9,643 nucleotides of DNA from RYN-433 sp036558265. Lineage in GTDB: Bacteria; Planctomycetota; Phycisphaerae; Tepidisphaerales; Tepidisphaeraceae. Numbering within the stretch: position 1 is the first letter of the stretch; the number at the start of each line of letters is the position of its first letter. Of this stretch, positions 1 through 6,571 are shown one piece after another. A program made the position numbers and the translations under genes. The DNA is taken from NCBI GenBank assembly GCA_036558265.1, contig DATBFY010000688.1:1-9643 (forward strand), written 5' to 3'. Under the pieces are notes generated by a model. It was not told the origin of the DNA. It saw only the letters and a list, made by a program, of their open reading frames with translations, and made no database searches.

Positions 1-2516
1 TGGATTCGGGGATCAACTACAACGATCCGGCCTTGGGCGGGGGATTCGGGGCGGGGCACAAGGTGGTGGCTGGATATGACTTTGTCGATAACGACAGCAA
101 CCCGTTCGACAGCGACGGGCACGGGACGGCGGTGTCGAGCATCGCGGCGTCCACCGGGTACGTGTACGGCGGGGCGAAGTACCAGGGCGTTGCGCCCGGG
201 GCGGACCTGATCGCGCTGCGTGTGGATACCGGGACGCTGGGCTGGGGAAAGGAGCAGCCGCACGTCGAGCAGGCGTTGCAATGGATCATCGCGCACCGGG
301 ACGAGTACAACATCGTCGCGGTGAACATGTCGTTCGGGACCGGGCACTACACGAGCCCGACCGACCTGTCGGACACGTCGCTGATCTGGGACGAGCTGGC
401 GCAGCTCAACCAGATGGGGGTGATGCTGGTCGCGTCGAGCGGGAACGACGGCTTGCAGAACGGCGTGCCGGGGATCGAGTATCCGGGGATCGACCCGAAC
501 GTCTACGCGGTGGGGGCGGTGGATTCGAACGACGCGATCTGGGACGCTGGTAAGGCGCAGGCGACCGAGCGCAGCGCGGATATGGACCTGCTGGCGCCGG
601 GCGTGAACGTGCCGATTGTCTATTGGAACCCCCTGGAGCAGACGCGGCAGATCTTCCCGGCGAGCGGGACGAGCTTCGCGGCGCCGTGGCTGGCGGGGAT
701 GGCGGCGCTCCTGAAGCAGGTCGATCCGACGATCACGACGGCGCAAATCATGTCGATCGTGGCCGACACGGGCCGACCGATTTTTGATGCGGCGACGAAC
801 CTGACCTGGCCGCGGATCAACATCAATGCGGCGATCGCGCGGGCGTACCAGATGTCGTCGGCGGGGGGCCAGGATGACGCGTTCGAGGCGAACGACGTCA
901 TGTCGGCGGCAAAGACGGTGAGCTTCTCGGGGGATACGGTCTCGGTCTCGGGCCTGAAGCTGCTGGCGAACGACACCGACTGGTTCCGCTTCACGCTGGG
1001 AGCGCAGGCGGACATCGACTGGTCGCTGACGACCAGCGGCTCGTTTGCGGGGCCCAGCGTGGACCTGGTGGACGGCAGCGGGACGGTGATCAAGCATCTG
1101 TCGGCCAATGACGAGATCCGCCTTGGCGCGGGGACGTATTACCTTCGCGTGAACGCGCAGGGGACGGGGCTGGCGGGGACGTACGGGTTCGACCTGGTGC
1201 AGGCGCAGGACGACGGGGCGGACAATCACTCGATCGCGACGGCGACGCCGATCCCGCTGGACGCGAGCGGGCAAGGCTCGGTGGCGGACATGGTGCTGCT
1301 GGGGGGCTCGGACGATTACTACAGCTTCACGATCGACTCGGCGCGGGACACGGAGCTGTCGATCGATTACGGCGGCTCGTCGGCGATGCCGGCGGGGCAG
1401 TTGCTGGACACCAACGACAATTTCGTCGCGTCGTTCAATGGCGACGGAACGCTGTCGAAGCAGTTATCGGCGGGACGGTACCTGATCCGCGTTTCGTCAG
1501 CGAACACCCTGGACGGGACGTACGGCGTCTCGGTGTCGGCGGCGAGCGTTATCGTGCCGGGGAGCAACGGGTCGAGCAACGGGATGGCGTACGACGCGTC
1601 GGGGCGGCTTCACCTGGCCTATTACGACGAGGCCGCGCGGAACCTGAAGTACGCCGAGCGGGATTCGGCGGGCGTGTGGGACAAGGTGGTGACGGTCGAT
1701 CCGGGGTTGTACGCGGGACAGTTCGTGTCGCTGGCGCTGGATTCGCTCGGCCATGCTGGAATCGCGTATTACGATGCGAACAACGCGGATCTGAAGTACG
1801 CGCACTTCAACGGGTCGTCGTGGGACGTGGTGACGGTGGATGCGGCATTTACCACGGGGTACTACCCGTCGCTGCGGTACGACGCGAGCGATCGGCCGAT
1901 CATCACGTACTACTACAAGACGGGGGCGGACCTCAAGTTCGCGTACCTGAACGCCGGCGCATGGGTGATCAGCACGATCGATTCGGCGGGCGACGTGGGG
2001 CGGTACTCGAGCCTGGCGCTAAACCCGGCGACCGGGCGGTGGGCGGTGGCGTACGAGGACACCGGCCACGGGTGGTTCAAGTACGCCGAACAAACCAGGA
2101 GCGGTTGGGCGGTCGCGGTGGCGGACAGCTCGACGAAGATCGGTGGGGGGTATATCTCGCTGGCGTTCAACCCCAAGACCAGCCGCCCGGCGATGAGTTA
2201 TTACGACGCGTACAACGCGGATCTGAAGTACGCGCTCTTTAACGGCTCGCGGTGGACGACCCAGTCGCTGGCGACCAAGAGGACGGTGGGGCTGTACTCG
2301 ACCCTGACGATCGAGGCCGACACGGGGGTGGCGGACATCCTGTACTACAACAAGGGGGCGGACATGGTCTGCCGGGCGCGGGGGTTCGGATCGACCTGGA
2401 GCCTGACGAGCGTGACGGACGACGGGGGTCGCTGGATCAGCCGGGCGAGTGATGCGCCGGGGGCGGAGACGCTGGCGTATGTCAGGGGGAGTGGGTTGGC
2501 GATTATCGATCTGTGA
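1..2516 (+). CDS. Secreted subtilisin-like serine protease (S8) with PPC-like domains and C-terminal propeller, 5'-truncated by window
   Basis: The reading frame is open from base 3, and the start codon lies outside the window. The first codons read DSGINYNDPALGG, the catalytic-Asp motif of subtilases (Asp at 3-5). The catalytic His is in DGHGT (His codon 120-122), the oxyanion Asn in SSGND (444-446), and the nucleophile in SGTSFAAP (Ser 672-674), so the triad is complete. Behind the protease domain are two beta-rich PPC-like modules, about 870-1200 and 1205-1545, each with the usual 'D.DWFRF' or 'DDYYSF' strand and a 'G.YYLRV' or 'GRYLIRV' strand. A propeller-like repeat region follows to the stop (TGA 2514-2516). 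Such enzymes are exported and degrade extracellular protein; the signal peptide and propeptide must lie upstream. No sorting tag or membrane anchor is seen at the C-terminus, which ends GLAIIDL. Family assignment is secure; substrate and physiological role are unknown. Confidence 0.95.
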   Translation, partial: DSGINYNDPALGGGFGAGHKVVAGYDFVDNDSNPFDSDGHGTAVSSIAASTGYVYGGAKYQGVAPGADLIALRVDTGTLGWGKEQPHVEQALQWIIAHRDEYNIVAVNMSFGTGHYTSPTDLSDTSLIWDELAQLNQMGVMLVASSGNDGLQNGVPGIEYPGIDPNVYAVGAVDSNDAIWDAGKAQATERSADMDLLAPGVNVPIVYWNPLEQTRQIFPASGTSFAAPWLAGMAALLKQVDPTITTAQIMSIVADTGRPIFDAATNLTWPRININAAIARAYQMSSAGGQDDAFEANDVMSAAKTVSFSGDTVSVSGLKLLANDTDWFRFTLGAQADIDWSLTTSGSFAGPSVDLVDGSGTVIKHLSANDEIRLGAGTYYLRVNAQGTGLAGTYGFDLVQAQDDGADNHSIATATPIPLDASGQGSVADMVLLGGSDDYYSFTIDSARDTELSIDYGGSSAMPAGQLLDTNDNFVASFNGDGTLSKQLSAGRYLIRVSSANTLDGTYGVSVSAASVIVPGSNGSSNGMAYDASGRLHLAYYDEAARNLKYAERDSAGVWDKVVTVDPGLYAGQFVSLALDSLGHAGIAYYDANNADLKYAHFNGSSWDVVTVDAAFTTGYYPSLRYDASDRPIITYYYKTGADLKFAYLNAGAWVISTIDSAGDVGRYSSLALNPATGRWAVAYEDTGHGWFKYAEQTRSGWAVAVADSSTKIGGGYISLAFNPKTSRPAMSYYDAYNADLKYALFNGSRWTTQSLATKRTVGLYSTLTIEADTGVADILYYNKGADMVCRARGFGSTWSLTSVTDDGGRWISRASDAPGAETLAYVRGSGLAIIDL
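1560..2513 (+). repeat. Six full and one partial propeller-like protein repeats (47-49 aa) inside the subtilase
   Basis: Repeat units begin at about 1560, 1701, 1842, 1983, 2127, 2274 and 2418, giving lengths of 47, 47, 47, 48, 49 and 48 codons and a final 32-codon partial unit. The shared pattern is 'SLALD....G...IAYYDA.NADLKYA.FNGSSW....VD'. This is the four-strand blade rhythm of beta-propellers. Six full blades plus one partial would suit a seven-bladed ring closed by a strand from the preceding linker, but that closure is inference. Blades 2 and 5 are the most alike, matching at 50 of 57 bases between 1767-1823 and 2199-2255. Confidence 0.8.
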
Positions 2517-2607
2517 ATACGAGGATGGACGATGGAAGATAGAGGATGGAGAAGATCACGGCCCGCCGGCACCTTCCATCGTCCATCCTCTATCCTCCAT
2601 CGTATTC
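2515..2607. repeat. Inverted repeat element with 18-bp perfect arms, directly behind the subtilase
   Basis: Bases 2521-2538 (GAGGATGGACGATGGAAG) are exactly complementary to 2573-2590, with a 34-nt loop. An outer 6-bp arm, GAATAC at 2515-2520 and GTATTC at 2602-2607, extends the stem once an 11-nt bulge (2591-2601) on the right is allowed. The outer arm overlaps the subtilase TGA. Both arms are built from degenerate GGATGGA/GATAGAGG units, and the right side repeats the unit once more than the left. It could act as a transcription-stopping or RNA-protecting hairpin, but there is no T-run after it. It also looks like a dispersed palindromic element. Confidence 0.75.
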
Positions 2608-2875
2608 ATCCGCGTCGCGCCTTCGTCGCAGATTAGGTCGATGTACGCGGGCAGCCGTGACTGACACATGTCGGCCACAGGCCATTTCTGCTGAAAACAG
2701 TGGGGTTGATGACAGACAGGCGGTCTAATTGCGGGGAAATGGCGGGGGCAGCGGTTTGCAGTTGAAGGGGCCCGCGGACACAATGGCCGTCCCTCGGTTG
2801 TTCGTGGAAGTTCGTCCCGGAAGGTCACGGGGGGGCGATCCGCCGGACGATATACACCTTGCGATGAGGATCACC
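2517..2875. other. Gene-free stretch between subtilase and exported protein
   Basis: This stretch holds the inverted repeat at 2515-2607. The remaining part (2608-2875) shows no convincing gene. A TTG-initiated extension of the downstream frame begins at 2729, but its 49 extra residues lack a secretory character, whereas the protein from 2876 starts with a clean signal peptide. A minus-strand frame across 2556-2828 is low-complexity and runs through the palindrome, so I do not call it. No promoter with acceptable -35/-10 spacing was found. Confidence 0.6.
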
Positions 2876-4552
2876 ATGCGAACGACGGCGCGGCGGCTGC
2901 TGTGGGCGGCTTTGATTCTGGCATCGGTGGGAACCTGGTCGGCGGGCCAGGACCGCCGACCCGCGGCTCCAACGGCCCCGGCAGCCCGCGCCGGTGACGA
3001 GCGACCCACCCCTATCCCGGGACTCACCGACAAGTTGGGACTGGATCAACAACAACAGAGGGCGAACGAGCTGCTCGGCCCGATGTTCGAAAGCCAGACG
3101 GCGGGGGTCTCGTTCCGTCCGCCGGCCAATTGCAAGCCGATCGTCAAGAGCGACCCCGACAACGTGGTCGAGTACGTCAACGAGGAGAAGCACTGGCTTT
3201 TGAAGGTGACCCGCGCCCGTCTGACGCGCGAGATGCCATTGCAGACCACCCGCGACAAGAACGGCGAGCGGATCGGCCTGCTCGATTACACGGTGCAGGA
3301 CATTCTCAAGGAGCACCCGGCGGCGCAGGTGATGCGGCGGGACATCATCAACGTCGGGGAGAACGGGGTGGGGGTCATCGCGGTGCGGCTGAGCGTGGGC
3401 AACGAGCGGTTCCTGCGCCAGCAGGCGATCTTCCAGGCGGACGAGCAGTTGTATTACGTGTTCAATCTGACCACGCCGGCGGCCAAGGAAGGCAAGCCCG
3501 AGGACGACCCCGACGAGCGTCTGTCGGCCGAGACGTTCAAGGCGATGCTCGACACCATCCAGCTCCTGGACCGCTCGTGGATCAAGACGGATCAGGTCAA
3601 CCGGCTCTACCGCACTCGGGCGCTGTTTGCGGACTGGGCGGACAAGGGCGGGCGGCGGATCCGCCAGGCGGTGGTGCCCGAGCAGTGGCTGCGGATCATC
3701 CGCGACGGCAAGGACATCGGGTACAGCTACGTGGCGGAAGAGGCGATCGAGGCCAAGGACGCCAAGACGACCGGGCGCGGTTTTGACGGCGTGCTGGTGA
3801 GCGTGCGGTCGCGGACGATTGCCGACGGGAACCAGATCGACGTCGGCTCGCAGATGTTCAGCTCGCTTGACCGCAAGCACGAGGACTGGGCGCACATCGT
3901 GAATACCGTGTTGCAGAAGGGCAAGCCCGCCGAGGAAAAACGGCAGACGCGGGAATTCGGCAATTCGGAGATCAAGATCCGGCGCGTGGTCGATAACGAG
4001 GCGGGCGGTGGAGCTGCCGGGGCCAAGGACCGCAACGCGAACGACGACCCCAGGAACCCGCGCATGCGCGAGGTCGAGACGTATGCGCTACGGGTCGAGC
4101 GGCTGGCGATGGGCCGGAACGCGAACAACCTGCCGGAGACGCACACGCCCTCGCCGTGGTACATCCCGCAGGCGATCGGGTCGATGATGCCGCGGCTGTT
4201 GCCGCTCAACCGCCCGGTGACCTACCTGTTCCAGAGTTACGTGAGCGACCAGCACGAGGTGATCCTGCGTTACGTGGACGTGGGATACGAGAAAGAGGTG
4301 AAGCTGGCGGGCCAGACGGTGCGGGCGATCCCGATCACCGACCGGATCCGCCTGGAGGGCTCGCCGACGATCCACTACATGAGCCCCGAGGGCAAGTACC
4401 TGGGCTCGGTGAGCGAGGCGGCCAGGATCGTGGTGCTGCCGAGCGACAAGGCGACGCTGGAGAAGATCTGGACCAATCCGGACCTGCGGAAGCAGGAAGA
4501 GATCGCGCGTCCGACAGGTACGTTGGGCACGGCACCGGGCGGGGGTCAATAG
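2876..4552 (+). CDS. Exported protein of unknown function (558 aa)
   Basis: I chose the ATG at 2876 because AGGA (2867-2870) sits 5 nt upstream and the protein then begins MRTTARRLLWAALILASVG, a standard Sec signal peptide with probable cleavage around residues 22-24. The ATG at 2864 is in frame but has no ribosome-binding site. A Pro/Ala-rich linker (about 25-48) is followed by a mixed alpha/beta region (about 75-232) of the kind 'VSFRPPANCKPI...W..KVTRARL...QQAIFQADEQLYYVFNLTTPA...FKAMLDTIQLLD', whose rhythm recalls PsbP/DcrB-like folds. The second half (about 240-540) has beta-rich segments such as IGYSYVAEE and TYLFQSYVSD and a charged Gly/Ala/Asn insert near residues 375-400. There is no lipobox Cys and no catalytic motif I can name, so the product is probably periplasmic. 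The fold remark is an impression from pattern, not an assignment. The gene stands alone, with 174 bp to the next gene. Confidence 0.85.
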   Translation: MRTTARRLLWAALILASVGTWSAGQDRRPAAPTAPAARAGDERPTPIPGLTDKLGLDQQQQRANELLGPMFESQTAGVSFRPPANCKPIVKSDPDNVVEYVNEEKHWLLKVTRARLTREMPLQTTRDKNGERIGLLDYTVQDILKEHPAAQVMRRDIINVGENGVGVIAVRLSVGNERFLRQQAIFQADEQLYYVFNLTTPAAKEGKPEDDPDERLSAETFKAMLDTIQLLDRSWIKTDQVNRLYRTRALFADWADKGGRRIRQAVVPEQWLRIIRDGKDIGYSYVAEEAIEAKDAKTTGRGFDGVLVSVRSRTIADGNQIDVGSQMFSSLDRKHEDWAHIVNTVLQKGKPAEEKRQTREFGNSEIKIRRVVDNEAGGGAAGAKDRNANDDPRNPRMREVETYALRVERLAMGRNANNLPETHTPSPWYIPQAIGSMMPRLLPLNRPVTYLFQSYVSDQHEVILRYVDVGYEKEVKLAGQTVRAIPITDRIRLEGSPTIHYMSPEGKYLGSVSEAARIVVLPSDKATLEKIWTNPDLRKQEEIARPTGTLGTAPGGGQ

Positions 4553-4573
4553 CAGGCATGAATCGCGCGCGAG

Positions 4574-4661
4574 CGTCATCCTGAGGGAGTTTCAAACGAC
4601 CGAAGGATCTTGCCCGAGTGAACGATTGCTGCCCTTCGGGGCCAGATCCTTCAGGATGACG
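4574..4661. repeat. Palindromic intergenic repeat (GTCATCCTGAG / AAGGATCT type) with nested UUCG hairpin
   Basis: The right arm at 4644-4661 (AGATCCTTCAGGATGACG) is complementary to two separated left blocks: CGTCATCCTGA at 4574-4584 and AGGATCT at 4604-4610. In the middle, 4631-4642 reads GCCC-TTCG-GGGC, a 4-bp stem closed by a UUCG tetraloop. From memory, sequences of the form GTCATCCTGAG...GAAGGATCT occur as dispersed intergenic repeats in many environmental bacterial genomes; I could not check this. The element sits 21 bp after the stop of the exported-protein gene and could serve as its 3' hairpin. It has no T-tract. Confidence 0.75.
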
Positions 4662-4726
4662 GCAATGCCGACGTTGCCCGTTATGTTGAGCCGTTGCTTC
4701 CGATCGACCGATAAGATGAGTATCGC

Positions 4727-5476
4727 ATGATGCGCGCCACATACCGAATCCTGGTGCTCGCGATCCTCGTCGCCGCGGGGTCGGTGGGGTATTGGTACTA
4801 TCACAACCCGTTCTCGCCGGCGGTGCAGATCCAGCGCCTGGAGGCCGAGAAGCGGCAGCTCCAGGACATCGTGCAGCGACTGACCGACGAGCGGCGGGTG
4901 GCGGAGATGATCGTCACGGATCAGAAGAGGACCGCCGACGGGCTGGGGGTGGAGACGACGCTCCTGTTCGTCGAGCAGGCGCGGGACGGCAGCCCGCTGC
5001 CGGCCAAGTCGTTCACGGTCAAGGGAGATGAGGTGTGGGTGGCGGGGCTGTCGATCCGGTTCGAGCAGGGATTTGTCGAAAAGGGCGATGCGCTGCGCGG
5101 GCGGGGGATCATGCTCTTCACGAAGATCTTCGGGCAGGATCAGACACCCGCCCAGGGGCTGGCGATCGACGAGCCCGGCAAGATCCCGGACGTGTATCGC
5201 GGCGACCCCGCGAAGGTCGCGCGGGTCACCGAGTTCGAGCGCGAGCTGTGGCAGAACTTCTGGCGGCTGGTGGATGACAAGGCCTACCGGGCCGAGAAGG
5301 GCGTGGCGACGGCCGGGGGCAAGGCGGTCTACTTCAAGGCCATGCCCGAGCGCCTGTACCACGTCACCCTGGACGTCAGCGGCAACCCGACGGTGGACTG
5401 GGAACCGGTCAAGCCGATCTACCGCGAAGCGATGAAAAAGGGCGTGGCGCAGGGGACGGCGCGGGACGTGCAGTAG
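4727..5476 (+). CDS. Membrane-anchored coiled-coil protein of unknown function (249 aa)
   Basis: The start is the first of two tandem ATGs (4727 and 4730); there is no clear ribosome-binding site. A TAAGAT hexamer at 4712-4717 might be a -10 element giving a very short leader, but no -35 fits. The protein has one N-terminal hydrophobic segment (about residues 7-24), a predicted coiled coil rich in Glu, Arg and Gln (about 33-70), and a globular domain (about 75-235) with segments FTVKGDEVWVAGLSIRF and KGDALRGRGIMLF. It is likely an inner-membrane protein with the bulk outside the cytoplasm. It may belong to a conserved family without known function. I see no catalytic motif. Stop is TAG at 5474-5476. 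The palindromic element on one side and the thi promoter on the other suggest a single-gene unit. Confidence 0.85.
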   Translation: MMRATYRILVLAILVAAGSVGYWYYHNPFSPAVQIQRLEAEKRQLQDIVQRLTDERRVAEMIVTDQKRTADGLGVETTLLFVEQARDGSPLPAKSFTVKGDEVWVAGLSIRFEQGFVEKGDALRGRGIMLFTKIFGQDQTPAQGLAIDEPGKIPDVYRGDPAKVARVTEFERELWQNFWRLVDDKAYRAEKGVATAGGKAVYFKAMPERLYHVTLDVSGNPTVDWEPVKPIYREAMKKGVAQGTARDVQ

Positions 5477-5486
5477 CGCCGCGGCT

Positions 5487-5504
5487 TGGTCACTTCAGTG
5501 ACCA
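5487..5504. promoter_or_regulatory. 7-bp perfect palindrome over the presumed -35 region of thiS
   Basis: TGGTCAC (5487-5493) and GTGACCA (5498-5504) are exact complements separated by TTCA. The element lies 10 bp after the previous stop codon and 12 bp before the TATAAT at 5517. It covers the position a -35 hexamer would occupy (5494-5499, TTCAGT, 3 of 6 matches). It could be an operator, or a short hairpin ending the upstream transcript; no T-run follows, which favours the operator reading slightly. Confidence 0.45.
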
Positions 5505-5516
5505 TGAGATTCTCCC

Positions 5517-5522
5517 TATAAT
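5517..5522 (+). promoter_or_regulatory. Consensus -10 element (TATAAT) for thiS, predicting a leaderless transcript
   Basis: A perfect TATAAT ends 6 bases before the thiS ATG (5529). Normal spacing from -10 to transcription start would place the first transcribed base at or within 1-2 nt of that ATG. No Shine-Dalgarno sequence lies before the ATG, which agrees with leaderless translation. The -35 match is weak. No TPP riboswitch could fit into so short a leader. Confidence 0.5.
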
Positions 5523-5528
5523 CGAGTC

Positions 5529-5729
5529 ATGGTCGTGACCGTCAATGGCGAGGCGCGCGAGGTGCCGCAGGGGGAGACGATCCGCGCGCTGATCGCGCGC
5601 TATAACCTCACGCCGGAGAAGGTGGCGATCGAGTTGAACCGGCGGCTCTTGCGCGGGGAGCGGTACGACGAAACGTCGTTGAAGGAGGGGGATCAGGTGG
5701 AAATCGTGACGTTCGTGGGGGGAGGGTGA
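5529..5729 (+). CDS. thiS: Sulfur carrier protein ThiS
   Basis: This is a 66-residue ubiquitin-fold protein beginning MVVTVNGEAREVPQGETIRALI, with the family-typical VAIELNRRLL strand (about residues 32-40), the EGDQVEIV strand (about 53-60) and the C-terminal Gly-Gly end (TFVGGG). ThiF-type enzymes adenylate this terminal glycine, which then becomes a thiocarboxylate donating sulfur to the thiazole ring made by ThiG. Length is normal for the family. The stop is 4 nt before the thiG ATG. The GGA-GGG codons for the last two glycines also serve as the thiG ribosome-binding site, so the two genes are probably translationally coupled. The activating enzyme (ThiF) and the glycine- or tyrosine-using partner (ThiO/ThiH) are not in the window. 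Confidence 0.95.
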   Translation: MVVTVNGEAREVPQGETIRALIARYNLTPEKVAIELNRRLLRGERYDETSLKEGDQVEIVTFVGGG

Positions 5730-5733
5730 TGTC

Positions 5734-6564
5734 ATGGCAAATGTGATGGATCAATTTCGCATCGGCGCGTTCGAGGTTCGCAATCGCCTGTTCGTCGGTA
5801 CGGGCAAGTACGCGTCATACGACCTGATGCGGGATGCGCTGGATGCCAGCGGGTGCCAGGTGGTGACGGTGGCGGTCCGGCGGGAACGGCTGGTGGACAA
5901 GGAAGGACGGTCGCTGCTGGAGTTCCTGGACCTGGATCGCTACGTGATCCTGCCGAACACGGCCGGGTGTTTTTCGGCCGACGACGCGATCCGAGTGGCG
6001 ATGCTGGGGCGGGATCTGCTCGAAAAGCAGGGCAACAAAGGCGCCGGGTGGGTGAAGCTGGAAGTCCTGGGCGACAAGAAGACGCTGCTGCCCGATCCGG
6101 TCGGCACGATCGAGGCGACGCGCGAACTGGTCAAGGAAGGGTTCACGGTACTGGCGTATACCAGCGACGACCCGCGGTCGGCCGTGCGGATCAAGGAGGC
6201 GGGAGCGGCGAGCGTGATGCCGGCCGGCTCGCCGATCGGCAGCGGGCAGGGCGTGCTCAATCCGCTGAACGTCTCGCTGTGCTTGGAGCTCTTGAAAGAA
6301 GGCGACCCGCATTATCCGGTAATCGTCGATGCCGGCGTCGGGACGGCAAGCGACGTGACAATCGCGATGGAGCTGGGGGCGGACGGGGTGCTGCTCAATA
6401 CCGGCGTGGCGCACGCGAAAGACCCGGTGAAAATGGCCCGGGCGATGCGGCTGGCGCTGGAGTCAGGACGCCTGGCGTACCAGAGCGGGCGGATCCCCAA
6501 GAAGCGTTACGCGACGGCGAGCAGTCCGTTCGAGGGGGTGATCTCGTATATTCCGGGGGAGTGA
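5734..6564 (+). CDS. thiG: Thiazole synthase ThiG
   Basis: ThiG is a cytoplasmic TIM-barrel enzyme that joins deoxyxylulose 5-phosphate, dehydroglycine and the sulfur from ThiS thiocarboxylate to make the thiazole phosphate of thiamine. The 276-residue product carries the family blocks in order: RLFVGTGKY (19-26), VVTVAVRR (43-50), LPNTAGC (73-79), WVKLEVLGD (106-114) with the Schiff-base Lys at residue 108 (codon 6055-6057), DDPRSA, MPAGSPIGSGQG, and the C-terminal GADGVLLNTGVAHAKDPV phosphate-binding segment. Length is slightly above the family's usual 255-270, partly from a LEKQGNKGAG insert before the Lys strand. The ATG at 5734 has GGAGGG 7 nt upstream, inside the end of thiS. No residues essential for activity appear lost. 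Confidence 0.97.
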   Translation: MANVMDQFRIGAFEVRNRLFVGTGKYASYDLMRDALDASGCQVVTVAVRRERLVDKEGRSLLEFLDLDRYVILPNTAGCFSADDAIRVAMLGRDLLEKQGNKGAGWVKLEVLGDKKTLLPDPVGTIEATRELVKEGFTVLAYTSDDPRSAVRIKEAGAASVMPAGSPIGSGQGVLNPLNVSLCLELLKEGDPHYPVIVDAGVGTASDVTIAMELGADGVLLNTGVAHAKDPVKMARAMRLALESGRLAYQSGRIPKKRYATASSPFEGVISYIPGE

Positions 6565-6571
6565 CAGAAGC

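Noticed and set aside
1560..2513. CRISPR or DNA-level tandem repeat
   Set aside because: The periodicity is in the protein (47-49 codons) with frame-preserving divergence; no spacer/repeat structure exists.
2729..2875. TTG-initiated N-terminal extension (49 aa) of the exported protein
   Set aside because: The extension is Gly/Arg/Pro-rich, would bury the signal peptide, and the ATG at 2876 has a well-spaced AGGA.
2825..3895. Long minus-strand open frame (about 356 codons) opposite the exported-protein gene
   Set aside because: It is Arg/His/Pro-rich antisense translation of a GC-rich gene; the plus-strand frame has a signal peptide and sensible composition.
4687..4726. Conventional sigma-70 promoter for the coiled-coil protein gene
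   Set aside because: TAAGAT at 4712-4717 has no -35 partner at 16-18 bp; TTGAGC and TTGCTT lie at 20 and 12 bp.
5477..5528. TPP riboswitch before thiS
   Set aside because: Only 52 bp lie between genes, none of the conserved THI-box segments are visible, and the -10 element is 6 nt from the ATG.
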